From Blasia pusilla (Eukaryota > Marchantiophyta > Marchantiopsida > Blasiales): a DNA stretch of 64,000 nucleotides. The stretch is from NCBI GenBank assembly GCA_050084515.1, contig CM114272.1, forward strand, positions 14,694,001 to 14,758,000, in the 5' to 3' direction. The notes under the pieces were generated by a model. The model made no database searches. It worked only from the letters and a program-made list of their open reading frames with translations, and had not been told where the DNA came from. Shown here one piece after another: positions 49,635 to 61,383 of this stretch. Within the stretch, counting starts at the first letter, position 1. Each line of letters begins with the position of its first letter. The translations under genes were made by a program, and so were the position numbers.

Positions 49635-51457
49635 TTGCCGTTTCACAAAAATTATGAGAAAAAAATCAAATTTACTTTTGATTAAATTTCCTTTGCAAGG
49701 ATTACAATTTATTGTGGTTGCACGAATTTAATATCTAAAAGGCATCTCCTTAGTTGAATTTCCCAAACACAAGACATAAAAGTTAATATCACTAAAGTAT
49801 GAACTACTAATGTTGGAACTGTGAGGGATATATACGACAAAGGGTGATGAAAAGACCCTTTAACGATGAAATTTCAGCAATAGAAAAAGATTGAGGCTGG
49901 CTCTTTATGACAAAACATTTTGATCCCCGCAAGTGTGGTTTGTAAACTTTCCCAATTGGATATTTTGGATTGAATATTTCCGACAATGAAAACTTGACTC
50001 AAGAATGATTATGGTTTCTTTGCACACATGTCAAAATTTATCATGCAAGAAGTTGACACAAATAAGAGTATAGAACAATATCCGGACCAATACCTTTCAA
50101 GATGCAAATATGACATGAAACACCTTCACTTGGAAAATGATTTTTAAAATATTTATATTTGAAAATAAAATAAGGTCTTTTCCCTTTTTGATTCAAAAGA
50201 AGGAATACGAGGCCCCAATAAAAAGCGGGTGATGAAAAACCCATCCGGAATACAAAAAAAGGGGTACTCAAAGAGTCGAGTACGTGAAGGCCACAATCGG
50301 CCTGGAAAATAGATAAAATTGCTTTGCTTTTTGATTTGGGAAAATAGAAAAAATCCTTTCCGTGCCTTCATTGGATGAAAAATTCTAGTCTCATCATTCT
50401 TCTACTTTCTCCTTTCATTCTCCTAAAAGCTTTGACCCAATTTTTTTTCCAAAAGATAGGAAAATTTCCCTCCAACCCGATTTTTTTTTCTTATCTTCAT
50501 ACCAATGGGAAAAAAAAGGAATGAAAACAAATCTGGAATTAAAAAAGGACTCAAACAGTGGAGTTCGTGAAGGCCACAAATTGGAAAAAGAAAAAAAATG
50601 AAAATACTGGCGTAAATTTAAAGTAGATCAAAAAATTATAAAGAAAACATGAAAAGACTCTTTATATAATAACTAAATCCTGTCTTTTTCTCTCCTCCAG
50701 AAAAGAAAGAAAAGAACGAAAACCTAACACGTGGCACGATATTGGATTAACACATCCGAAAGTTCAAGCACACACATCCAAGGACGGAAGGAAGGAGTAT
50801 GCACAGCCGTCCGTCACCAAAACCGACCGGCACCCGATGACTTCCGTTTGCAGACAGCCGGACGGACGGACAGCCGCTCAACCGTCCTGGGAAACCGCGG
50901 GACCGAGCCAGGTCGGGCCGGGTCCCAACAGGCAGCCTTCTCCCTGCCCCGCCCTGCCCCGCCCCGCCCCGCCCCGCCCCGCCCGCCCCGCCCCGCACCG
51001 CACATCCCATCCTCTCCCGGTGACCCGGTGACCGTCCACACAGGTAGCTCTGTAAAGAAAATGCAAACCAACCAGAGAAGAGCAGGCCGGAGCGGAGCAG
51101 AGGAGAGCAGAGGAGACGAGAGGATCTGCCATTACGTTTGACCCTCTGGATTCGTACAGAGCATGAGCGCAGGGGGAGTCCAGCGTCCAGCGTCTGGAGA
51201 GCAGAGGTGCTGCGCTGCGCCTGTTGGGGGTGCGGACCGACGGACGAGGGAATGCGTGGTGGCACGCGATGGCATGGCGGAAATTGCTAGGAGACGAGGA
51301 AGGAGGACTGCCGTTCTTATAGTCCACGGGCGTGTGAATGCCGTGGAAGACGACAAGTGATCTATGTAATTTGTGGTGGTTTGGTGCGTTTTTGTAGTTC
51401 GCGCGTCGGTCCGCGGGCTCACTTTGTGTCGTGTGGGAGAAGATTTTGGGTTTGGGA

Positions 51458-51499
<42 letters not shown>

Positions 51500-51521
51500 G
51501 GACGGAAATTGGGGGGAGAGG
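49635..51521. other. PME-1 upstream region, with CCCCG and GA tracts
   Basis: The interval is AT-rich up to about 50700, then GC-rich. A run of CCCCG/CCCTG units lies at 50941-50997 and a GA run at 51463-51496, just before the PME-1 start. Both resemble promoter or 5' UTR tracts of plant housekeeping genes. The open frames over the GC-rich run lack any family motif. Confidence 0.5.
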
Positions 51522-51821
51522 ATGGAGAAGGTGAAAGGAGGGGGAGAGGAATGTACTAGTTGGAGCTTGCCCTCGGGGAGTGTGGTGGATGAGGCGATCT
51601 TGGAGGAGCCGATGGGGCCGGTAGTTCCGGTGCTGAATTTGGATGAGCCGATCCTGGAAGAGCCTGAAGAATTGAAGGACGACTTTGACGGCAATGAACA
51701 GAAATCCGCCTTCGCACCGGCATTCATTCCTCCACGTCCTCTTAGAGAGTAATCTCTCTTTCTCTCTCCTTCCTATGGGTTCGATGTGATCGCAAGGTTA
51801 CGAAAAGCATGGCTTACTCAG

Positions 51822-51905
<84 letters not shown>

Positions 51906-54900
51906 GTCTGCGTCTGTCTGTGTCTTCCTCTGAAATCGCGTCATTAATTCGTTCTCTTCTAAAAGTACCGGCTGCTACCTTCAACCAACAGAACTCAATA
52001 ACGATGTGTAGGGAGTTCTGTCTTTGGTAGTCCGGTCAGGAGCCATTCCCTAGAGCCACGGAACGAGTAGAATGGGAACACAATCAAAATCCTGTACACA
52101 GTCTAATAATGGGACTGGAAGTTGCAGTTAGTATATGCTTACTTGTCACAAATTTGCAGTACCAGTACCAGTAAGAGTAGCATCCTACTCCGAAATCGCT
52201 AAGATTGAGTCACTAGAGCTGTCTGTCAACTTTAGTAGCCTAAATTCACTCCCCAATGATGTTGTAGTGGCGATGAGTGCTTTTTGGGGTATCAATGAAA
52301 GCGGGTATTAACTGACGTGATTCATGATAAAAGCGGGATTGGTCTGCAGGTCATTGTCAAGCCAATACTCACCTTTACCATGGGAAGGCCATTTTGATGA
52401 AGCCCAGGATATTTCAATTCCAGAGACGGAGAACGTAAGTTACTGTTGCAAGTACTTTTTACTCACGAACTTGTCACATTTTTGTGTTTTCTGGTCTGAG
52501 CACACTCAGAACATTTATCAAGAATCCAAAGATGTCATTTAGATTTGCACGTTCTGATTATGTAGAAGCGATTTCTTGGTCATCTCATTTGTCATGTACA
52601 TGGTACCAGGTTTTTCGTGTGTACTTGGCCGGAACTGAAGGTCCTGTAGTGTGCTGTCTACACGGCGGGGGCTACTCTGGGTGTGATACTCAACTCTTCT
52701 GAGATTTGAGCAAAGCAAGTGCAAAAGATTGGGATCTTTCTCAGAAGCAATGATCTGCTTGTGTGTGAGATCAGAGTCACAAGTACTGGAAGCCAAAAGA
52801 GTGATAGGACAAGCTTAGATTTTTAATATGTAGTTTCTAGATGTGTGAAACTACCTCTTCTTTCTTCTCCTAGGCATCCTGGCTGTTTGCGACATGATGA
52901 GGATTGTCAGCTTAGTAGCTCTCCTCAGAAAAAGTCAGCTCATGTGAATTCTATATAGGTTCTTTTCCCTTACTAGTCTGTGACTTGGTGACAGTGTGTA
53001 TATCCAAGCTCAAGTGTTTCTTTATCTAACATTAGGACACAACTCTAAATTCTCATGATTGGATGTCTACTGTCAGTGAGTCTCCAGGTTGTGCCGAGGA
53101 CGCGGGCAGTCTTAACTGTCTTCTATCTCTCTCACTTGTGTGAGATTGCTATAGCAGACATTGGTTGACCATCATGCCGTCTGCTTGTTCAGATTATTGT
53201 GGTAATTTTGCATTTTACTTGGTGCACATCCGTAGCCGACTTGAATACTTGCTGCTTTTTCAGATTGTCTTTTGCTTTGGTCGCCGGAAAGATGAAGCAC
53301 AGAGTGAGAGTTGTTGCTATGGACATGAGGGGTCATGGAATGTCTCACACTGATGATGATTCTGATCTATCTGCAGAGGTATGAATTCTCCACTTTCTCC
53401 CAGTTCCTGCGGATGATGGATTCATGCACTTAAAGTAGTGTCAAAAAGAGATGTTCTTAATACAGACGACCTTAAGGATGAGTCTTCCTGTGTGATTTGT
53501 GACGGGATTTGAATTGTCCTTATGGCCGTCATTGTTCTTTAGTAATTATCTCTCTAGATAGGGATTCTTGGTCTCCAAAAGATAAGCTGTGGAGCTTGCA
53601 ACACTAATGTTCTCGTTCATGAATGATGAATGGTAGGGTGTGCACAACGTGCAATTAGCTTCCTATGTGATCTCCATGTATGGTCTGACGGTTTCTTGGC
53701 TTTGGCAGACCTTGTGTTCAGATGTCTTGAGTGTTATTAAAGTAATGTATGGTCGAATTACACCGGCAATTATCCTAGTTGGCCACAGGTCTGCATCGCC
53801 TCCTGTTAATTTAGCGGGTCATTTTGTAATCTGCTTCACAACTATTGGCATGTGACAGCAAGGGTTTATAGAGATAGATAGATTTGTAAGGCAGTGACCT
53901 TTTTGAGTATTGTGGTTTATGTTGATTGTGTGATATACATTTACATATACATATATGCAATGATGCCAAGAGATAGAAAGGAAATGGCTTCTAGTTGTTA
54001 TACAATTGATTTTGGGGAAGTACTACCAGTTAGTCTTGGTTGATTAGCTATAATTGACTTTTCACTTTGAATATGAACCTGAAGAAAATAGAGATGTAGT
54101 TTTTTGGCCTATCTTTTGCATGTACGAGAGGAATGTGATCTAGATTTCTTCTGGCTCAGTCTTGTGCATTGTCAAGCAGCATGGGAGGTGCCATCGCAGT
54201 AAGAGTGGCAGCGCAAAGAGCGCTTCCCACTCTTGCAGGTGTTGTAGTTGTTGATGTAGTCGAGGTATGTCTCATTTACTGTACTATTTGAGAGATCTTA
54301 TCTCTAGAGTTGGTTAAGTTTTGGAGCATCTTTCAGAGTAGAGGTTATACTTTTCAGGTATCAAACTTGACAATGCATCAATTTCAGGCATGCCAACTAA
54401 TGTAGTACGTCTCTAAATGTGACTTTATTTATCATAGGTGTATTGAACCAGCAGAACCAGTACTCAGAATTGGTCCATTTGAGAAGTGCAGGGAACAGCA
54501 ATGGCATCCTTGGTCCACATGCAGAGAATTCTATCAAGTCGCCTTATGCATTTCCAGACACCAGAGAAAGCTGTTTGTTCCTTACTATCATCCTAAGTTT
54601 CCAGAGTTTTTAATCTTTTGGCTGTCTGTTTAGTGAGGTGAAAGATGCAGAAAGCTTTTGCCAAGCTCATAGTGAGTGTGTAATGTATATGTGATCAGAT
54701 CATCTGGAGTGTTAAAGGTGGAGGTGCGTTAAGGAATATTGAGTCTGCTCGCATTTCAGTTCCATCTACTTTAAAATTTGATGATGAAAAGAAGTGGTAA
54801 TATTCCTCGCCTTCATGTCCTCATGTGTTTTGGATAGAAGTAGAGTGGGTACTTGCTGATCTCTTTTCATGACGTCCAAAACGAAAAGCTATTGTCAGCC

Positions 54901-56300
54901 TATTCTGTCTGATATCACAATAGGAATACTTCTGATTTGTTTTTGATGTCATCGTGCAGTTTCATCTGGCGTACACCACTGCATGATAGTGAAAGCTACT
55001 GGAGAGGCTGGTATGGTGTTGCCTCACCTCAAATCTGAGCTTTGGCCACTTCAAAAGTCATGCCTTCTGCAAAGCTTTTGTTTTGAGCATTCATCTAAAG
55101 TCGAACAGTGTGTACCTATGTGGAAACTTCGCCTTTCACAGTTAGACATAGATCAGTTGTCTTCCAAGTATGACATGCAGGATGTTAGTCTGTCAGTCAG
55201 ATGGAAACTTCTGGTGAACTTGAGTGGCTGACAGATGAACTTGCCATTCAATCCTCTGTCTTTGCAGGTATGAGGGTTTGTCAGAAGCTTTTCTCTCTTG
55301 TCCGGTGGCTAAACTTCTTATGCTGGCAGGGACTGACCGACTTGACAGGTACTGTAATCACTACGTCTCTGTATCGCCATGATTTCCTTGATGGAACATT
55401 TCAAAGTGAAGGGTATGTGAGGCACCTTGTTATGAATATATGATTTGTGAGGACACAACTACATTCAGGCAGTTTGCATTTCTCTTGCTCGATTTGCTCA
55501 CTATCCAATTGAGTGAGCAAGGACCATTGGTCCAATATATTGTTTCCTTTGTGTACCTCATGTGTCACGTGAAGTGGGAAGACTTGCGTGAATTGCTCTC
55601 ATGAATTGCTTCCTGAATTCACCTCATGCTGATATTTGTCAGAAACTGACCCATCCATGCCACCTACTAGAGTTGTGATGATTTCATGGCAAGGGTGGAA
55701 ATATTTTGACCTTTGACCCTGGCTACATGTCACAGATCTCTGACCATAGGTCAAATGCAAGGGAAATTTCAAATGATTGTCTTCCGTCATTCAGGCCATG
55801 CGATTCAGGTTTCAACTGAGGCAGATCAACCACAGCCTGTTTATTTCTTTTAGGAACCTTGTTTGTTTGTGTATGCGGGTGTGTTTAAATAGAAGACTAC
55901 GTTGGAATGGTGGTGTGAATATGGTGGCAGGAGAGGCGAGAAGTGTGGCTTCTAACCTTTGTTTGTGTGCATATATAGGAGGACGAACCGGAGGAGTTCA
56001 CTGCTACAATCTTGGGTTTCATTTCTCGGAATCGAATTGGTGCATATGGAACAGAGGTGAACAACATACATTCTACAAAGTAGTATGTAATCTGGAACTG
56101 TTGGTGCTGTAGGTTATCTGTAGGATTGATCACAGGAGGTATGCCTTGCAGACTTGCTAGGATGGTGCCGAGGGTCGTTTGGTTTCTTCAAAAGATCCCC
56201 AGCATCAATGGTGCTGTCCGTATTGACCATCTTCTTACTGAATTTTTGCCTCCAGATTCCTGGTATTCGAAGGCCAATTCAGCTGAGATCCAGTAACTGA
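51522..56300 (+). CDS. PME1: Protein phosphatase methylesterase 1
   Basis: This alpha/beta hydrolase removes the methyl ester from the C-terminal Leu of the PP2A catalytic subunit. Thirteen exons join in frame: 51522-51748, 52350-52434, 52610-52680, 53264-53378, 53709-53788, 54180-54264, 54492-54572, 54699-54796, 54960-55010, 55268-55348, 55736-55808, 55979-56056, 56256-56300; 389 residues. All introns are GT-AG. Family motifs are LHGGGYSG (oxyanion region), VVAMDMRGHG, the nucleophile elbow GHSMGG with its Ser codon split by intron 5, VVDVVEGTA, VKGGGALRNIESARISVPSTL, LMLAGTDRL and the catalytic His in RHSGHAIQ. The N-terminal 75 residues are acidic and poorly conserved. Intron 1 holds a (TC)38 run. 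No defect was seen; exon 8 begins IIWSVKGG where plants usually have IEWSVKGG. Confidence 0.94.
51827..51902. repeat. (TC)38 microsatellite in PME-1 intron 1
   Basis: This is 76 bp of uninterrupted TC about 80 bases after the exon 1 donor, giving a long CU tract in the transcript. Confidence 0.97.
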
Positions 56301-58203
56301 AACTTGGATGCATCTAAATTGGGGAAGTATGTCTCAGAAGTTCTGTGAGTTGTGACCTGTACAGCTTGGGATTGAGCGAGGTCTTCACAAAGGTGGTCAA
56401 TTCACCAACAACAAATAACAAGTGTCACCAAATTTGAAGGATTCCTGGACTGTATCCTCGCTTCAATTTTGGCCATTGGTGCCAAGTAGCATCTATCCTT
56501 CTACTAACCACAATTGCCCTCTGGGCCTCGGCTACTTTCCCGTCCACCCGATGAGTATCTGTGTGTTTGAATTATTTATTATTATCCCTGCCATCTTCTA
56601 GACGCCTACCCAATGATTCACAAGTTGGAGCAGTTCATTTAATCATGAACTGATATCTGCTTGTTACTATACCACTATTACATGTGGTCAAGTGTTGAAC
56701 CCATTCCTGCAAAATCAAAAAGTGGGATAAGAGCTGGTTATGTGCACTGCCTTGCTGTGATTGATTTTTTGGCATTTTGATGTGGACTGAAATAAAAAAA
56801 TCCCACAATGGATGCTGAGATTGGCCTATCTGAAACTGAAGAAGTGGTCTAAACAGGGATGGGCCGACTGAACCTCATTATCTAAAATTTTAGAACTCAT
56901 AAATCTACCTCAAATGCTCACCTCCACCCATACTACTATGATCATTTTCATGCCGAGTATCTCATTTCGGGAATGCTTCATTTAGTCACCCTTAATGCAG
57001 ATAAAATTATATTTTTTTAGGCTCTCGTTACGTATCTGCGGTCGGGAACGTATAGAACTGAATGTAGTCCAAAATACATTTAAGCAATGTGCACCCCTGT
57101 GAAGACCTGAAGTGGGTTTTAAAAGTAAGAATACTCTGCGACCTAGGAGATCACGAATCTAGTATGATAAAGCTGAGAAAGTGTGGAAAGAGGGAACGCA
57201 AGGGAGAAGACAGTAATTTCAATCTCTCTTGACCGTCAATTCCACTTCGAGAGTGGCTATCCCAGCTCGAAGATACTAATGCTGAAGGCTGATGAAATCC
57301 ACCCTACCTTTCACCCAGGTGTATCATACTTTAAATGCGATGGGCTCCGGTATCAACCATAGACAGCTCACATCATAGTTGCGCATCCTCCCTTCACAAG
57401 CATTGACAAGTACCTGACACGAATTTTTTGGTTGACGAATATGCTTATTTTAGGAGAAATTCGTCGAAGACCTGGAAAGTCAAGGCGCAGCTACACAAGA
57501 CGTCATCACTTTCGTCCAAGGAGTAAGTCTCGTGTACCCTGGGCACCCCGCCCAGGCTCTTAAGCGACCAAAATAGGCCATTTGTTAGGCCCGGATGTCT
57601 GCAACCATAATTTGTCGAAAAATTTACGTCCTCCAAGTGAGGGGCTCTTTTTCCTTCCCCATTTGGGTTTCTTGCATCTCTGTTGGGTTCCTGGTTGACT
57701 TCTGACCGCCCGAGCTAGGCGGTCAAGTCGCAAGAACTTGCGACCTGGCACGATCCTCAGTGACATTCCATTTGACATCTGTTCGATTTGAAGTATCTCG
57801 GACAGTGGGATCAGGTCACATGGGACCTAGTGAAAAAGAAAACTTCTTTGGGTCTAACTCTGGCGGGGACGCCCCTTGACTTGTGTGTCTAGGGCTTCCT
57901 GAAAATGCAGATCAACACTACTAATGTACACACTACACAGAACACAGCAGACACAGATTACTTCAACCTTTTCGAGAAAGTCACAAACCTACGGTGCCAG
58001 GAAGTCTGCTATAAAAGGGTATGCAATCCAGGCCTAGAAGTCCTAAACCTAGCTTGAAGTCTGCAAGCCTCTCCGAGAATCGACAACACAAAACCACAGG
58101 ATGAAAAGGTGAAGTTGATTCCTCAGCCCTTCACGTTTAGGTGCCACTAGACTTCCCTTTAACTCGACCAAAAATATGTTTCTTCTCAGTTGAAAAAAAC
58201 TTG
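56301..58203. other. Convergent 3' regions of PME-1 and SNRNP40
   Basis: No gene was recognised. Open frames at 57445-57778 on the minus strand overlap each other in different frames and show no family motif. Confidence 0.5.
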
Positions 58204-59515
58204 TCATTTTACAGAGGGATCAATCTCCCCAAGGTATATCAGCTTATCACTACTGCATGAGCCGATGATGGGCTCTTTGGGATGAAAGACGGATTCATTC
58301 ACAGATCCCATGTGCCCGGGGAGCTTGTACAAAATGCGTCGCGAGGTGGTGTCCCAAACATAGACCATTCTGTCAGCACTCCCTGAAGTTACCTTGCTCC
58401 CATCGGCTGACCAACTACACTTGAGAAGATTCTTCTCGAAGTTGTGCTGATGCCCAGTGAAGATTTTCACACATCGGTTCTGGGGTGCATAGGGCCGCAT
58501 GTCCCATATTCTCAGAGTGCAGTCCATTGAGTTGGTAAGAAGATAAGATCCATCTGGACTAAGCTGCATCCCTGTGATAGTGTCCGTGTGTCCCTGTAAT
58601 CTCATGGAGACTTCGTTCTTTCTCAAATCCCAGACTTTCACTTCGTTATCTATTCCTCCGGTGTAGATTTTATCTGTCGCATCTGAAAACCCCACTGCTG
58701 TGATTTGGTACTTGTCTGGCAACGTCTGCAAACATCCCCGGTGCCTCATGTCCCACAGCTTCGCAGTACCATCATCAGAGCCGCTTACTATCAGCGGTGG
58801 TCCCCTTCTTGCAGGACAACAGCTGTTCACAAACGATAAGTGCTCCGCCATTTTCTTGATCTGTTTCCCTGTCTCAGCGTCCCAGGCTCGTACAGTTTTA
58901 TCGGGACTGGCGGAAATAATTTGCGAACCATCGTTGGTCCAGTGAAGGTCCAGCACAGCATTCCGATGACCCTTGAGGACCATGAAATTGTCACAATCGC
59001 CTTGGACATTCCATAAGAAAATCTCCTTGTCATGTGATCCTGACGCTATCACAGTTCCTTGAGGGTTGAATTTTAGGCTAAAAACTGCTCCGCCATGACC
59101 TGTGAGCAGCATGATGGGTGAATCGAGGCTAGAGGTCCTTCGGATCCCATCGCGAGTTACACCAAGCTGCTTCTCTTGATTGGCTCCCTGTGCAAACAAC
59201 CCTACATATTAATGACACAAACGAGCGCCTGCTGCTCAAAGTGTTCTCCTCCGAAACTCTCTCCGCTGCTTCTCGCTTAAAACCTAAACCCAAGTTCTTG
59301 GTCAAGATGTGGACCTCTCGAATCAAACACCTTACAGAGAAACCTCGGACCGGCGGAGAGCTTGACGTAAGCATTCCCAGAGAGAGCACTACAAAATCAC
59401 AAAATGGACGCCAACTTACAATTCCTCCATCGGAAAGTGCAACCGCCGCATCAGTGCGCGGTCGCTTCGCAATCACCAGATCCGTCTCTTCCGACGGTCT
59501 TTTCGGTGCCTGCAT
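58204..59515 (-). CDS. SNRNP40: U5 snRNP 40 kDa protein (WD40), Prp8-binding
   Basis: This WD40-repeat component of the U5 snRNP in the nucleus associates with Prp8 in the spliceosome. Two exons on the minus strand (59420-59515 and 58204-59187) join in frame to give 359 residues, close to plant homologues. The donor is GTAAGT and the acceptor CACAG. The first exon is short and basic (KRPSEETDLVIAKRPR), a possible nuclear localisation signal. A seven-bladed propeller follows with LLTGHGGAVFSLKFNPQGT, SGSHDKEIFLW, SASPDKTVRAWD, RRGPPLIVSGSDDGTAKLWD, YAPQNRCVKIF, HQHNFEKNLLKCSWS and FHPKEPIIGSCSSDK. Conservation with known SNRNP40 is strong across the whole length. An ATG upstream of exon 2 in the same frame (59199) lies in the intron and is not used here. 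Confidence 0.95.
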
Positions 59516-61383
59516 TCTGCTCCGCCGTCCCGCCTTCGCTCAAACTTGAGAGAGGCTCCAAAACCTATGCAGCTCGCAGTTTCTACTCCGCACAAACACG
59601 TATAACAAAGCGCGAAGCCGACAGGTAGACGAAGAAGGGAAGAGAAATCAACTGAAGAACACTCCCCGACACTCAAAGTAAAACACACACGCACGCAAAC
59701 CAAAAAGAAAACAACAGCACTCGATCTTACAAACAAACTACGAAAATCACCGCTAAAGTCCACCCCGACATTAAGAAAGATATCGCTCCCGGTCCCGGTC
59801 CCGCGTAAGCGAAGCAGCAACAACTTCCTACCTCATTCGCACAAGGACCCCAGGAACGAGCTCAACCCACACAACAGCCTACTTTGCCACCCTAGAAAGA
59901 CACAACCAAAAGCACATCCACAAGAACGAACGAGCTAGAGAGAGGCACAAAATTCACCACCAAAATCCACCCTCACCGCAAGAAACAGAACACTCCTGAT
60001 CGCGCGTGAGCATACGCGAGGCCACAACAACCTCCCGCCTCACTCGCGCGAGGGGCCTAAGGACGCCATCATTCCATACGCCCGAAAATCCCTACAACAG
60101 CATCAACAGCACCAAATAAAAAATGGCCTCGACGGAAGCACTAGAGATGTGCGAGAGAGAGAGCGCGATAGAGGAACAGCAGCGAACGAACGAAATATTC
60201 CGGGGACCGTAATGGATAGCGGGCGGCCGAGCGGGACGACTGCTCAGGACGGTGATGTCCACGTGTCGGGAGCTTCTTGAGGGGTCGGCCACCGTAGGCG
60301 TCGAAAGCCATAGATAGCCGCGGCCATGCGTTTAATGCCGGGTAGAATAGGCCTTAGGCACAGGTGGTTCGGGACGGGTTTAGGGTCGGTAATAACTGCA
60401 GCGGACAACGGATATCGAGCTTGAAGGACGGCTGGGTGGACGGATAGACTGTTGGACGCACGGATGGACGCATGGATGGACGGACGGACGGACGGATGGA
60501 CGCATGGATGGACGGATGGACGGAATAAATTCCGTCCTGTTTAGGTTTCCGTTTCCATTCCGTTCCGTATCCGTCCGTTCGTAAGTCCGTCCCCTCACCC
60601 ATACTCTCCCGCCGTCCCGTTTTAAAAAAAAATTCAGCGTCGTCGGATTAGCAAATGCTTCCGAACCGCTGTTCCTGTTAGGACGGGTTTACCATGTGGA
60701 TTAGCAAATGCTTCGGAGGAAGACAGGATTAGCGAGGATCAGAGAGGGAGGTTCGGGAAGGTTGGAAGAGTGAGGATTAAGAATCATTGTTCGGAGGTTC
60801 CGAAATGTCGGATTAGCAAATACTTCGGAGGAAGACAGGATTAGCGAGGATCAGAGAGGGAGGATCAGAGAGGGAGGTTCGGGAAGGTTGGAAGAGTGAG
60901 GATTAAGAATCATTGTTGGAGGTTCCGAAATGTTCTGGCATTGGATTCGAATAGTTGCGTGTTTTGATCGAACGGTTTTGATTAAACGTAGAAGGCTCCC
61001 ATCTGTTCGGTGCGCAGAGCTGAACCTCAACCTGACTACGGTTTATACTATTATTTGAAAGGTATGTATCTTTACCCCTCATATTTGTTTTTTGTAGTGG
61101 CAGCAGAAGCTGGTTTGTCGTTCTGCCCTTTGTTTGATCAGAAGAAGTCTTCCCTTAAACCTGAGTTGATATATTTGAAAGCATGCTGTACCTCACTGTC
61201 AGGGTTTCACTGATATATGAATGATACTAAGCATCTCTAAGTAATCCCTATGCATGCTTCGTGCGTTTTTGGTAATTTGGAGGAAATCTGCATGTCCGAA
61301 CACAGACCTCATTGTGTTCTCCTTTTTTTCTTTTGCTTGGCAGCTTCTCAAAGCCCTCGCAAATCTGTATCCAGCCTGTCAGC
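59516..61383. other. Intergenic with two local repeats
   Basis: This is the 5' flank of SNRNP40. A GGAC/GGAT minisatellite lies at about 60438-60522. A tandem duplication follows, with units 60698-60809 and 60810-60937; the second carries an extra 16-bp internal repeat. No gene was recognised. Confidence 0.6.
60698..60937. repeat. Tandem duplication of about 112-128 bp
   Basis: Two consecutive units both begin GGATTAGCAAAT and end with GGTTCCGAAATGT. They differ by a few bases and by an internal doubling of GATCAGAGAGGGAG in the second. Confidence 0.85.

Noticed and set aside
50731-51327. Proline/arginine-rich open frames over the CCCCG tract
   Set aside because: Low-complexity sequence open in several frames; more likely the PME-1 promoter region.
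51809-52030. Open frame of Ser-Leu repeats
   Set aside because: It is the (TC)38 run in PME-1 intron 1.
60438-60522. CRISPR-like spaced repeats
   Set aside because: It is a GGAC/GGAT minisatellite without spacers in a plant nuclear genome.
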